A DNA stretch of 64,000 nt, from contig NZ_QZCG01000010.1 in assembly GCF_003591515.1 (NCBI RefSeq), positions 156,574-220,573 of the forward strand, given 5' to 3'. A model generated the notes under the pieces. That model made no database searches. It was not told where the DNA came from and was given only the letters and a program-made list of their open reading frames with translations. Origin of the DNA: Paracoccus onubensis (lineage in GTDB: Bacteria > Pseudomonadota > Alphaproteobacteria > Rhodobacterales > Rhodobacteraceae). Shown here one piece after another: positions 1 through 8,805 of this stretch. Every line of letters begins with the position of its first letter. The stretch's first letter is position 1. Both the position numbers and the translations under genes were made by a program.

Positions 1-1
1 G

Positions 2-1207
2 GACAGTCTGCGCGCCTTGATCGCGGAAAGCCGGTTGGAGCATATGCCCGAAGGGGTGCCCGCGGCAGCGGCGGGGCTGTTCGGCTATCTTGGTTACGAC
101 ATGATCCGGCTGGTCGAGCATCTGCCAGATGTGAATCCCGATCCGCTGGATTTGCCCGATGCGATGCTGATGCGTCCCTCGGTGGTGGCAGTTCTGGATG
201 GGGTCAAAGGCGAGGTCACTCTTTGCGCCCCGGCATGGCATGTTCCCGGTGAAAATGCACGCGCCGCTTATGCCCGTGCCGCCGAGCGGGTGATGGATGC
301 GCTGCGCGCGCTTGACCGCCAACCTTCCGAGCCGCGCGCTTTGGGCCATGACGCCGAGATCGGCGAGCCGGTTTCCAATTTTGCCAAGCCCGATTATCTG
401 GCGGCGGTAGAACGGGCGCGGGAATATATCCGCGCTGGCGATATCTTTCAGGTCGTTCCGTCGCAGCGCTGGCGGATGGATTTTCCCTTGCCGCCTTTTG
501 CCTTGTACCGCAGCCTGCGGCGCACCAACCCGTCGCCCTTCATGTTCTTTTTGAACATGGGCGGTTTCCAGATCATCGGGGCGAGTCCGGAAATCCTTGT
601 CCGTCTGCGCGACGGCGAGGTAACGATCCGCCCGATCGCCGGAACCCGTCCGCGCGGCGCGGATGAAACCGAGGATCGCGCGCTCGAAGCCGATTTGCTT
701 AGCGATCAGAAGGAATTGGCAGAACATCTGATGCTGCTGGATCTGGGACGCAACGATGTCGGCCGGGTGGCCAGAACGGGAACGGTGCGCCCGACAGAGC
801 AATTCGTGATCGAACGCTACAGCCATGTGATGCATATCGTCTCGAATGTCGTGGGTGAATTGCGTGACGGCGAGGATGCCCTGTCTGCTTTGCTGGCAGG
901 GCTACCGGCGGGGACCGTATCAGGGGCGCCCAAGGTTCGCGCGATGGAGATCATCGATGAGCTGGAGCCCGAGAAACGGGGCGTCTATGGCGGTTCGGTC
1001 GGTTATTTTGCGGGGAATGGCGAAATGGATATGTGCATTGCGCTGCGGACTGGCCTGGTCAAAGACGGTGCATTGTATATTCAGGCAGGTGGTGGTGTCG
1101 TTTATGATAGCGACCCCGAAGCCGAATTCCAGGAAACGGTCAACAAAAGCAAAGCATTGCAACGTGCCGCCGAAGGTGCGGCGCGTTTCGTTCGGGGGAA
1201 TACCTGA
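2..1207 (+). CDS. trpE: Anthranilate synthase component I (5' truncated by window edge)
   Basis: This is the C-terminal ~400 residues of TrpE, which makes anthranilate from chorismate and glutamine/ammonia, the first committed step of tryptophan synthesis. The open frame runs in from the window edge, so the true start lies upstream; about 100 residues of a usual ~500 are missing. The chorismate-binding domain is intact: PIAGTRPRG, a DLGRNDVGRVA stretch, SHVMHIVSNV and AGTVSGAPKVRAMEIIDE are all visible. No trpG/trpD/trpC follows; instead the gene ends just before a hairpin shared with a convergent gene. Assignment is firm; TrpE rather than PabB/MenF is favoured by the motif set and family-typical sequence. 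Confidence 0.95.
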   Translation, partial: DSLRALIAESRLEHMPEGVPAAAAGLFGYLGYDMIRLVEHLPDVNPDPLDLPDAMLMRPSVVAVLDGVKGEVTLCAPAWHVPGENARAAYARAAERVMDALRALDRQPSEPRALGHDAEIGEPVSNFAKPDYLAAVERAREYIRAGDIFQVVPSQRWRMDFPLPPFALYRSLRRTNPSPFMFFLNMGGFQIIGASPEILVRLRDGEVTIRPIAGTRPRGADETEDRALEADLLSDQKELAEHLMLLDLGRNDVGRVARTGTVRPTEQFVIERYSHVMHIVSNVVGELRDGEDALSALLAGLPAGTVSGAPKVRAMEIIDELEPEKRGVYGGSVGYFAGNGEMDMCIALRTGLVKDGALYIQAGGGVVYDSDPEAEFQETVNKSKALQRAAEGAARFVRGNT

Positions 1208-1294
1208 GCTGGCCTCGGCAAGCGTGGTTAATTCATGGGTTACCTGATCTTGCAGGCGAGAAATTACAGATAAATATCTATAATTTATATGCAA

Positions 1295-1318
1295 AAGGCG
1301 GCCCATATGGGCCGCCTT
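1295..1318. terminator. Shared hairpin terminator between trpE and the convergent PRC-barrel gene
   Basis: Perfect 10-bp stem (AAGGCGGCCC / GGGCCGCCTT) around an ATAT loop. On the minus strand it is followed by TTTT, so it best serves the PRC-barrel gene; on the plus strand the T tract is poor. Confidence 0.75.
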
Positions 1319-1343
1319 CCGTCTGCTTGATGTGCGATTTCCG

Positions 1344-2189
1344 TCAGTTGGTCGCCGGAGTTTCGCCTTCGGCAGGTGCCGCGTCATCCGTGGGCTCGGT
1401 TTCGGGCATGGCGGAGTCGCTCTCCATGTCGTCGGCGGGCGCCGCGGCGTCATCGGCAGGTTCCTCCATCGCGCCGTCATCCGGGGCAGCAGCGTCATCC
1501 GGCGCGGTGGCATTATCCGCCGGTGCGTCGGTAGCCGCATCGTCGGCGGGTGCCTCCATCGTCGTGTCATCCGCAGGTGCATCCATAGTGTCGCCTGCTG
1601 CCGGATCTGCTGCGGGTTCCTCGGAAACTGCGCCCGGATCCGCCGGTGCCGCTGCGGGATCTGCCGCAGGATCAGCTGCCGGATCTCCGGCCATGCCGCC
1701 CTCGGCGCCTGCATCCGGTGCAGGGGCCTGCTCGCGGAACACATAGGCCGGCGCGACATTGGCTTCTTCCTTGGTCAGATCACTGGTGATCTCTCGCGCA
1801 TCGGCATTTATCGTAAGCTGTTCCCACGGAACGGCGATCTGCTTTTGGCCGATCCCAAGAAAGCCCCCAACCCCGATGATTGCGGCGATCATCTGACCGG
1901 ATTCACCATCGACAATCAGGTCGTTGATGCTGCCGATATCTGACCCGTCCGGCGAGGTCACCGTGGCATCCGTAACCCAATCCAGACGCAACTCGTTAGA
2001 AGCTTGTTCCTGCACCACCTTGCCGCTTTCGGCGACTTCAGCCTTGAGAGCCTCTTCTTCAGCCGCGGCGGCTTCAGCTTCAGCGGCGGCGGCATCGGCG
2101 CCGGGATCGGCGGGTGCCGTGTCCTGGGCGAAGGCCGGAGTCAAAGCCAGGGGCAGTATGATTGCGGTCGTCATAAGAAACTTTTGCAC
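1344..2189 (-). CDS. Secreted PRC-barrel protein with acidic Ala/Pro low-complexity tail
   Basis: 281 residues. A GTG start at 2189 is chosen because an AAGGAG lies 7 bases upstream and it leaves a clean signal peptide (hydrophobic MTTAIILPLALTPAFAQ). An Ala/Glu-rich segment follows, then a PRC-barrel domain (about residues 70-150; GSDIGSINDLIVDGESG, IAVPWEQLTI). The last ~130 residues are Pro/Ala/Asp/Glu-rich repeats of the type PADDAA, DPAADPA. PRC-barrel domains occur in photosynthetic reaction centre H subunits, RimM and many periplasmic proteins of Rhodobacteraceae; no enzymatic role is implied. Probably exported to the periplasm. Specific function unknown. Confidence 0.85.
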   Translation of the reverse strand: MQKFLMTTAIILPLALTPAFAQDTAPADPGADAAAAEAEAAAAEEEALKAEVAESGKVVQEQASNELRLDWVTDATVTSPDGSDIGSINDLIVDGESGQMIAAIIGVGGFLGIGQKQIAVPWEQLTINADAREITSDLTKEEANVAPAYVFREQAPAPDAGAEGGMAGDPAADPAADPAAAPADPGAVSEEPAADPAAGDTMDAPADDTTMEAPADDAATDAPADNATAPDDAAAPDDGAMEEPADDAAAPADDMESDSAMPETEPTDDAAPAEGETPATN

Positions 2190-2451
2190 GTCATTTCTCC
2201 TTTCTACCCAACGCGTTGCGCCATAACATTCGGGCGGCGCGTTTCGAGAAACCAATGATCTGTGCCCGGTTACAGTTCCGGTTTGCGCGACCTGTCGGCA
2301 ATAATCCGCTTATTTTTGAAGTGAGAGATTTCGACTGAAAAAATGAAAGAATAAATTACTTTTTTATTTACAACTTGTTACAGAAGCTATTTCGCGATGC
2401 GCCGCGGCAGGCCAACTGCAGGCTGCAGTCAGTTAGCCCGCCATTCCGGTT
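2190..2451. other. AT-rich intergenic region
   Basis: About 260 bases between two minus-strand genes. It contains an A/T-rich stretch (about 2310-2385) that probably carries the promoter of the PRC-barrel gene. No RNA gene or operator that I can name. Confidence 0.5.
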
Positions 2452-2937
2452 TCAGTCCTCACCGCGATAGGGTTGCACATATTGCAGCGCCATATCCCAG
2501 GGAAAGAAGATCCAGGTGTCCTGACTGACCTCGGTTACATAGGTCTGCACAACGCCTTTGCCCTTGGGCTTGGCGTATACCGTGCCGAAATGCGCCTTTG
2601 GATACATCTCGCGGACAAGTTCCAGCGTGCGGCCGGAATCGACCAGATCGTCGATGACCAATATGCCGTCGCCATCGCCCATCAGCTCTTTGTCGGGATG
2701 TTTCAGGACCTGAATCCCGCCCTGCTCCTGCCTGAGATAAGATTTGACGCTAATGGTGTCGATGGTGCGGATATCCAGTTCCCGCGCCACGATCATGGCC
2801 GGAACCAGCCCGCCACGGGTCACAGCCACAACGGCGCGCCAATCCGTTCCGTCAAGCCGCCAGGCAAGGGCGCGTGCGTCGCGGTGCAACTGATCCCAAC
2901 TCACGTGGAAACCCTTTTCGTGGGGCAAACGGTCCAT
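2452..2937 (-). CDS. gpt: Xanthine phosphoribosyltransferase
   Basis: 161 residues, the usual length for Gpt/XGPRT. It transfers phosphoribose from PRPP to xanthine and guanine (purine salvage, cytoplasm or inner-membrane associated). The PRPP-binding loop [11 protein letters not shown] is at residues 94-104 and the substrate-side segment [10 protein letters not shown] at 38-47. An AAGGAG sits 6 bases before the ATG. It stands alone, divergent from the methyltransferase gene downstream on the plus strand. Family assignment is secure; preference for xanthine over hypoxanthine is inferred from family membership. Confidence 0.93.
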   Translation of the reverse strand: MDRLPHEKGFHVSWDQLHRDARALAWRLDGTDWRAVVAVTRGGLVPAMIVARELDIRTIDTISVKSYLRQEQGGIQVLKHPDKELMGDGDGILVIDDLVDSGRTLELVREMYPKAHFGTVYAKPKGKGVVQTYVTEVSQDTWIFFPWDMALQYVQPYRGED

Positions 2938-3120
2938 TCTTGTTCTCCTTGATTGTCGCCGGTTCCGGTCTGTGCATCTTTACGGGTTCCGGATAAACCG
3001 GATTCGTACCGTATAATATCCTTGCGACGTGAAAGGCAAAGCTATCTGCCATATGGCACCCGGGCCGTCTTGTGCGCATCGCGGCATCGTGCCAGACCGT
3101 CTACGAAAGGATGTTATGCC

Positions 3121-4317
3121 ATGAGCGAATTGCCCGTCCTCCGCCTGCGCCCGAAATCGAAGCCGCAGGCGATCCGTCACGGTTTTCCCTGGGTCTTCGC
3201 CGATGAGGCGGTGCTGGACCGGCGTACGCGGAACCTGGAGCCGGGCGGCTTTGCCGTGCTGGAGGATGCCGAGCGGCGGCCAATGGCGTTGGTAACAGTG
3301 AATCCGCATTCGAAAATCGTGGCGCGGGTTATGGATGCCGATCCTGCCGCGCAGATCGATGGAGATTGGTTGCGGGCGCGCCTGCGCCGGGCATTGCAGA
3401 TGCGGGAACGGCTTTACGACGCCCCGTTCTACCGGCTGATCCATGCCGAGGCTGACGGGCTTCCCGGGTTGATCGTGGATAGATTCGGGGATGCGGCCGT
3501 CATGCAGCCCAATGCGGCATGGGCGGATAGGATGGCGACGGATTTGGCCGATGCCATCGCTGATATTGCAGGCGTTACCTCGGTGATCCTGAACGGGCAG
3601 GGGCGGGCCCGGACACTGGAAGGGCTGGAAGAGCGGATGGAGATTTTACTGGGTATGGCCCCCGACGCTCCTGTTCCGGTCAGGATGAACGGCGCGACTT
3701 ATCTGGCGGACCTGATGGGCGGCCAGAAGACCGGATTATTTTATGATCAGCGTCCGAACCAGGCCTTTGCGCAGAAACTGGCGCAGGGCGCAGAAGTACT
3801 GGACGTGTTCAGTCATGTCGGCGGATTTGGACTGGCGGCTTTGGCTGCGGGCGCGGCGCGGGCCACTTGTATCGATGGCAGCGCGACGGCATTGGAACTG
3901 GCCGTGGGCGGCGCCGGGCTGATGGATATGGGTGACCGGTTGGAGATCATGCAATCGGATGCTTTCAAAGCCATGGAACAGATGGCCGAAGAGGGACGCC
4001 GCTTCGATCTGGTGGTCTGCGATCCCCCGGCATTCGCACCCTCGAAATCGGCGTTGGACGCCGGGCTGCGGGCCTATGAGCGGGTAGCGAAGCTGGCCGC
4101 GCCTTTGGTGGCCCCGGGTGGTTATCTGGTTCTGTGCAGTTGCAGCCATGCTGCCGATCTGACCCAGTTCCGTAATGTCAGTGCCCGGGGTATCGGCCGT
4201 GGCGGGCGGCGCGCCGTGTTGATCCATGCCGGGCAAGCGGGACCCGATCACCCGATTTTGCCGCAATTGGCCGAGACCGGTTACCTGAAGGCGCTGTTTT
4301 TCCGGCTGGACGGATGA
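3121..4317 (+). CDS. Class I SAM-dependent RNA methyltransferase (RSP_2647-type, RlmI-like)
   Basis: 398 residues. An N-terminal PUA-like RNA-binding segment (about 1-85) precedes a Rossmann methyltransferase domain: SAM-binding DVFSHVGGFG at 228-237 and the catalytic-type DPPAF motif at 301-305, as in RlmI/RlmL m5C23S enzymes. The start at 3121 is chosen because the family signature begins there; an in-frame extension upstream has no similarity. It overlaps the following PIN-domain gene by 4 bases (ATGA), so the two are translationally coupled. I recall this neighbouring pair from Rhodobacter annotation as the RSP_2647 and RSP_2648 families. The target RNA is not known to me. Confidence 0.87.
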   Translation: MSELPVLRLRPKSKPQAIRHGFPWVFADEAVLDRRTRNLEPGGFAVLEDAERRPMALVTVNPHSKIVARVMDADPAAQIDGDWLRARLRRALQMRERLYDAPFYRLIHAEADGLPGLIVDRFGDAAVMQPNAAWADRMATDLADAIADIAGVTSVILNGQGRARTLEGLEERMEILLGMAPDAPVPVRMNGATYLADLMGGQKTGLFYDQRPNQAFAQKLAQGAEVLDVFSHVGGFGLAALAAGAARATCIDGSATALELAVGGAGLMDMGDRLEIMQSDAFKAMEQMAEEGRRFDLVVCDPPAFAPSKSALDAGLRAYERVAKLAAPLVAPGGYLVLCSCSHAADLTQFRNVSARGIGRGGRRAVLIHAGQAGPDHPILPQLAETGYLKALFFRLDG

Positions 4318-4853
4318 AAGCCGTTCTGGACGCGAATGTCCTGTTCCCGACGATTCTGCGCGAGATCCTGATCGATCTTGGCGGGCTGGACCTGTATCAG
4401 CCGCTATGGTCCGAACGGATACTTGCGGAATGGCGGCATGCGGCTGCCCGGCTGGGTGCCGAGCAAGAACAGATCGCCGGGGCCGAGATCGCATTGCTGC
4501 AATTCCGTTTTCCTGAATCCGCGATGCCGGATGACGGGAGCCGCGTCATTGATCTCGACCTGCCCGATCCCGCCGATCGGCATGTGATCGAGGCCGCGCT
4601 GGCAGGCGGGGCGTCCCTGATCGTGACGGCCAATCTGCGGGATTTTCCCCGCAGAATGATGGAACGGCTTGACTTACGGGCGATTCACCCCGACGCGTTC
4701 CTGCTGGATCTGCATAGCGCCGATCCAGCCGCGGTTGCCTTGACCGTTCAGTCCGTGCGCGACAAGGCCGCAAAAATGGGTGGAGATATGACGATTGCAG
4801 AAATGCTTAAACGCAGCCGTTTACCGCGATTGAGTCGCGCTCTGAAAGGTTGA
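4314..4853 (+). CDS. PIN-domain protein (RSP_2648-type)
   Basis: 179 residues. The PIN-fold acidic residues are in place: D6 in the first strand (AVLDANVL), E39, D88 (DPADRH) and the TANLRDF segment ending at D110. PIN domains are usually metal-dependent RNases, often VapC toxins. Here there is no small antitoxin gene upstream; the partner, with a 4-base overlap, is an RNA methyltransferase. A housekeeping RNA-processing role is therefore more likely than a toxin, but that is inference. The C-terminal ~45 residues are helical and unlike short VapC proteins. Confidence 0.85.
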   Translation: MKAVLDANVLFPTILREILIDLGGLDLYQPLWSERILAEWRHAAARLGAEQEQIAGAEIALLQFRFPESAMPDDGSRVIDLDLPDPADRHVIEAALAGGASLIVTANLRDFPRRMMERLDLRAIHPDAFLLDLHSADPAAVALTVQSVRDKAAKMGGDMTIAEMLKRSRLPRLSRALKG

Positions 4854-4863
4854 AAAACATTGC

Positions 4864-4877
4864 TGTTATCGCTAACA
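4864..4877. promoter_or_regulatory. CceR-like palindromic operator upstream of zwf
   Basis: TGTTATCGCTAACA, an almost perfect inverted repeat (TGTTA / TAACA) ending 36 bases before the zwf ATG. It fits the TGTTAnCGnTAACA pattern I associate with CceR, the LacI-family regulator of central carbon genes in Rhodobacter. I see no second copy in the window. Confidence 0.75.
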
Positions 4878-4913
4878 AGAGATATGGCATCTGCCGGTGA
4901 CAAGGAGGATAGC

Positions 4914-6365
4914 ATGGTTTCGCGCGTCATTCCGGTCGAGGATTTTGACCTCGTGATTTTCGGTGCTACCGGTGATCTGTCGCATCGCAAGATATTTCCG
5001 GGCCTGTTCCGCCGCTTTGTAGCGGGCCAGATACCCGAAACGTCACGGATTATCGGTGCGGCGAGAACCCGGCAGGACGACAAGGCCTTCCGCAATGAGA
5101 TCGCCGGGGCGATTGTCGAATTCACAGGGGTGAAGAAAACTGATCCGAACCTGACGAAATTCCTGGAATTGCTGGGTTATACGGCTATCGATGCCAAGGG
5201 CACAGACGGTTGGAACGAACTCAAATCCCGGATGCGCAAAGGTGCGATCCACGCCTTTTACTTCTCGGTCGCGCCTTCTTTGTTCGGTGATCTGGCCGAA
5301 CGGTTGCATAGCCACAAGATCGCCGATGAAGGTAGCCGGATCGTCGTGGAAAAACCCTTTGGTCGCGATCTCGAGTCGGCGCGCGCGTTGAACGCGATGC
5401 TGGCCCAGCATTTCAGCGAGCAGCAGATTTATCGCATCGATCATTATCTGGGCAAGGAAACGGTGCAGAACCTGATGGTCGTGCGTTTCGCCAATATCCT
5501 GTTCGAGCCGCTTTGGAACGCGCAATTCATCGACCATGTTCAGATCACCGTTGCCGAGACGGTGGGCGTCAGCGGGCGCGGGGCCTATTACGACAAATCG
5601 GGCGCGATGCGGGACATGGTGCAGAACCACATGATGCAGCTTCTTTGCCTGATCGCGATGGAACCGCCATATCACTTCGATCCCGATGCCGTGCGGGATG
5701 AGAAACTGAAGGTCATCCGGGCGCTGGAGCCGGTGGAACCGGATGATATCGTTCGCGGGCAATATCAGGCGGATGAGGATTCGTCGGGCTATCTTGAGGA
5801 TGCGGAAGATCCCGAATCCCGTACCGAAAGCTATGTCGCGATGAAGGTAAAGATTTCGAACTGGAGATGGCAGGGCACGCCTTTCTATCTGCGCACCGGC
5901 AAGAAACTGCGCGCGCGCACCAGCGAAATCGCAATCACTTTCAAGGAGCCGCCGCATTCGATCTTTGACATGTCCAGCGGGCCGAAAGCCAATGAACTGG
6001 TGATCCGGTTGCAACCGAATGATGGCATGAATCTCAAGGTCATGATAAAGGAACCCGGACCGGGCGGGATGCGCCTGGTGCAGGTGCCGCTGGACATGAC
6101 CTTCGCAGAGGCTCTTGGACCGGAGGGGGGCGATATGCCCGATGCTTACGAGCGATTGATCATGGATGTGATCCGTGGCGACCAAACCCTGTTCATGCGC
6201 GGCGACGAGGTCGAGGCCGCATGGGCATGGACCGACCCGATCATAGAGGCATGGGACGACAGCAAAGCGCGCCCCGAACCCTATGATGCGGGTTCAAGCG
6301 GACCCGAGGAATCCCTGCGCCTTCTGCATCGCGATAACCGAAGATGGAGGGAGATTCGCGCATGA
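4914..6365 (+). CDS. zwf: Glucose-6-phosphate 1-dehydrogenase
   Basis: 483 residues, the normal length. It oxidises glucose-6-phosphate to 6-phosphogluconolactone, making NADPH; this is the entry to the oxidative pentose phosphate and Entner-Doudoroff routes. The nucleotide-binding GATGDLSHRK is near residues 17-26 and the active-site RIDHYLGKE at 174-182. The start at 4914 is set by a strong AAGGAGG five bases upstream; in-frame upstream codons would run into the operator. The stop overlaps the pgl start (ATGA). First gene of a zwf-pgl-pgi operon. Confidence 0.97.
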   Translation: MVSRVIPVEDFDLVIFGATGDLSHRKIFPGLFRRFVAGQIPETSRIIGAARTRQDDKAFRNEIAGAIVEFTGVKKTDPNLTKFLELLGYTAIDAKGTDGWNELKSRMRKGAIHAFYFSVAPSLFGDLAERLHSHKIADEGSRIVVEKPFGRDLESARALNAMLAQHFSEQQIYRIDHYLGKETVQNLMVVRFANILFEPLWNAQFIDHVQITVAETVGVSGRGAYYDKSGAMRDMVQNHMMQLLCLIAMEPPYHFDPDAVRDEKLKVIRALEPVEPDDIVRGQYQADEDSSGYLEDAEDPESRTESYVAMKVKISNWRWQGTPFYLRTGKKLRARTSEIAITFKEPPHSIFDMSSGPKANELVIRLQPNDGMNLKVMIKEPGPGGMRLVQVPLDMTFAEALGPEGGDMPDAYERLIMDVIRGDQTLFMRGDEVEAAWAWTDPIIEAWDDSKARPEPYDAGSSGPEESLRLLHRDNRRWREIRA

Positions 6366-7039
6366 GCATGGATTTCAAGGAATATCCCGACCGCGAGATG
6401 CTTGCGTTGTCATTGGCCGATCGGCTGGCCTCCCAGCTTGGGCAGCATCTGCGCAATAGCGAAACAGCCACGCTTTGCGTGCCGGGCGGCACCTCGCCCA
6501 TTCAGGTTTTCGAGACGCTTAGCGGCACCGATCTGGACTGGGATCGGGTGACGGTTTTTCTGGGCGATGAGCGTTGGGTGGATGGCGAGCATAAACGCTC
6601 GAACGGGCGCCTGCTGCGGCGGTATCTGCTGAAGGACAAGGCGGCGGCGGCGAATTACATCGATCTCTATACCGGCGATCCGCAACCCGATGACGCTATC
6701 GGGGCGCTTGGTGAAACTCTTGCTCCGCATCTGCCGATCACCGTGGCGCTGCTGGGCATGGGGAACGATATGCATACGGCCAGCATGTTTCCCGGAGCGG
6801 ACCGGCTGACCGAGGCATTGGCGAATGACGCGCCGTCATTGCTGCCGATCCGCTCGGAAGGCGCGGAAGAGCCGCGTATCACCCTGACCCGGCCGGTCCT
6901 GTCGAACGCATTTCATATTCATGTGTTGATCATGGGGCCGGAAAAACGAGAGGCTCTTGAGCGTGCGCAGAAACTCGATCCCGCCGAGGCACCGATCAGG
7001 GCCTTTCTGGATCAGGCCACGGTGCATTGGGCGGAATAA
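6362..7039 (+). CDS. pgl: 6-phosphogluconolactonase
   Basis: 225 residues, glucosamine-6-phosphate isomerase/6PGL family. It hydrolyses 6-phosphogluconolactone made by Zwf. Family motifs are CVPGGTSPIQVFETL (substrate-binding loop), FLGDERWV and LLGMGNDMHTASMFP. The ATG at 6362 overlaps the zwf stop by four bases and has GGAGGGA upstream. An alternative ATG 18 bases earlier lies before that ribosome binding site. Second gene of the zwf operon; pgi follows after 9 bases. Confidence 0.95.
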   Translation: MSMDFKEYPDREMLALSLADRLASQLGQHLRNSETATLCVPGGTSPIQVFETLSGTDLDWDRVTVFLGDERWVDGEHKRSNGRLLRRYLLKDKAAAANYIDLYTGDPQPDDAIGALGETLAPHLPITVALLGMGNDMHTASMFPGADRLTEALANDAPSLLPIRSEGAEEPRITLTRPVLSNAFHIHVLIMGPEKREALERAQKLDPAEAPIRAFLDQATVHWAE

Positions 7040-7048
7040 GAGGTAGAC

Positions 7049-8659
7049 ATGCAGGACATCTGGAACCGGCTGAAATCCCATCGCAGGAATCAGGGAACGA
7101 CGCGTATTCCCGACCTGTTCACTGCCGATCCTGATCGCGCGACGAATTTTTGTACCAAAGCGGATGGGCTGGTTTTCGACTGGTCCAAGACCATGATCGA
7201 TGCGCAGGCGCGCGATCTGCTGCTGGAACTGACCGCAAGCGCCGGAATCGAGGCGCGGCGCGAGGCGATGTTCACGGGCCGGAAGATCAACGAGACTGAG
7301 GGCAGGGCCGTCCTGCACAGCGCCTTGCGCAATCTTGATGGCAGCGTGCAGGTAGACGGTCAGGATGTGATGCCCGCTCTGCGCGATACCCATGCCCGGA
7401 TGCAGGCTTTTGCCCGTGATGTCCGCTCGGGCTCTTTCAAGGGACAGGGCGGCAGGATCACGGATATCGTGAATATCGGCATAGGGGGGTCGGATCTCGG
7501 GCCCTATATGGCGACCCTTGCGCTTGCGCCTTATCATGACGGGCCGTGGACGCATTTCGTCAGCAATGTGGACGGCGCAGATATCCACGATACGCTGAAA
7601 GGGCTGGATCCGGAAACGACACTGGTGATCGTCGCCTCGAAGACGTTCACCACGATCGAAACGATGACCAATGCCCGTACTGCGCGGGATTGGATGGCGC
7701 GTACCGTCGCCGATCCGGCGGCGCAATTCGTCGCGCTCTCCTCGGCCGTGGACAAGACGGCGGAATTCGGGATCGATGAAACCCGCGTTTTCGGTTTCGA
7801 GGATTGGGTCGGCGGGCGCTATTCCGTCTGGGGTCCGATCGGCCTGTCATTGATGCTGGCCATCGGACCAGAGAGGTTCGATGAATTTCTGGCCGGTGGC
7901 GCGGCAATGGATGCGCATTTCCGATCTGCTCCGCTTGCGCAGAACCTGCCGGTTCTGCTGGCACTTGTCGGGATCTGGCATCATCAGATCTGCGGCTATC
8001 CGACCCGGGCCGTGCTGCCCTATGACAACCGCCTGCTGCGGCTGCCTGCCTATCTGCAACAGCTCGAGATGGAATCGAATGGCAAAGGCGTGGCCATGGA
8101 CGGCAACGATCTGACCATGCCATCCGGCCCCGTGGTCTGGGGCGAACCGGGAACCAATGGTCAGCATGCGTTCTATCAACTGATCCACCAGGGGACGTCG
8201 ACGGTGCCCTGCGAGTTCATTCTTGCCGCGCGCGGACATGAGGATGAACTGGCCCATCACCATATCCTGCTTGCGGCAAATTGTCTTGCGCAATCCGAGG
8301 CACTCATGCGCGGTCGCAACCTGGATGAGGCGCGCGCCCTGATGGCCGCCAAAGGGCTGGAGGGTCCAGAACTGGAGCGTCAGGCCCGGCATCGCGTCTT
8401 TCCCGGAAATCGCCCGTCGACCACGCTGCTGATCGGGCAATTGACGCCTTATACGCTTGGCCAGATCGTGGTGCTGTATGAGCATCGGGTTTTTGTCGAG
8501 GGCGTTATTCTGGGAATCAACAGTTTTGATCAATGGGGCGTCGAGCTGGGCAAGGAACTGGCGTTGCGGGTAGAGCCTTTGCTGAAAGGCGAGCCCGCGC
8601 CGGGGCATGATGCTTCGACCGAACATCTGGCCGGGCTGTTCCGTGAGATGCGCGGCTGA
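7049..8659 (+). CDS. pgi: Glucose-6-phosphate isomerase
   Basis: 536 residues, typical for Pgi. It interconverts glucose-6-phosphate and fructose-6-phosphate in the cytosol. Signatures include NIGIGGSDLGPYM (phosphate-binding), VASKTFTTIETMTNA, GGRYSVWGPIGLS, the catalytic-Glu region GEPGTNGQHAFYQLIHQG and LGKELALRVEPLL. It lies 9 bases after pgl with an AGAGGT ribosome binding site, so it is cotranscribed with zwf-pgl; in organisms using the Entner-Doudoroff route this order lets fructose-6-phosphate be cycled back to glucose-6-phosphate. Confidence 0.97.
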   Translation: MQDIWNRLKSHRRNQGTTRIPDLFTADPDRATNFCTKADGLVFDWSKTMIDAQARDLLLELTASAGIEARREAMFTGRKINETEGRAVLHSALRNLDGSVQVDGQDVMPALRDTHARMQAFARDVRSGSFKGQGGRITDIVNIGIGGSDLGPYMATLALAPYHDGPWTHFVSNVDGADIHDTLKGLDPETTLVIVASKTFTTIETMTNARTARDWMARTVADPAAQFVALSSAVDKTAEFGIDETRVFGFEDWVGGRYSVWGPIGLSLMLAIGPERFDEFLAGGAAMDAHFRSAPLAQNLPVLLALVGIWHHQICGYPTRAVLPYDNRLLRLPAYLQQLEMESNGKGVAMDGNDLTMPSGPVVWGEPGTNGQHAFYQLIHQGTSTVPCEFILAARGHEDELAHHHILLAANCLAQSEALMRGRNLDEARALMAAKGLEGPELERQARHRVFPGNRPSTTLLIGQLTPYTLGQIVVLYEHRVFVEGVILGINSFDQWGVELGKELALRVEPLLKGEPAPGHDASTEHLAGLFREMRG

Positions 8660-8660
8660 A

Positions 8661-8720
8661 GGGGGGCCGCCCCCAATCCCATACGGAATTTCCCCCAAGG
8701 ATATTTTCGTGAAGAAGAAG
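8661..8720 (+). repeat. Rhodobacteraceae intergenic element, copy 1
   Basis: Right after the pgi stop there is a GC hairpin (five G, loop, five C; 8661-8674), then at 8692-8720 a CCCCCAAGGATATTTT core, a short gap and GAAGAAGAAG. Two more copies of the core are at 15990-16016 and 63963-63991. Confidence 0.7.
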
Positions 8721-8805
8721 CGGTCGAGGAGTGTCTTCCCGTCGGCACGGCCTTTTCGAGGGCGATGCAAAGGACTAGGGTCGGGCGGACGGAAAGGATG
8801 CGGAT

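Noticed and set aside
920..1943. Several long frames overlapping trpE and the PRC-barrel gene
   Set aside because: Arg/Pro- or Ser/Ala-rich shadows created by the GC-biased repeats of the real gene; no start signals or family motifs.
4314..4853. VapC-type toxin of a toxin-antitoxin pair
   Set aside because: No antitoxin gene beside it; it is coupled to an RNA methyltransferase instead.
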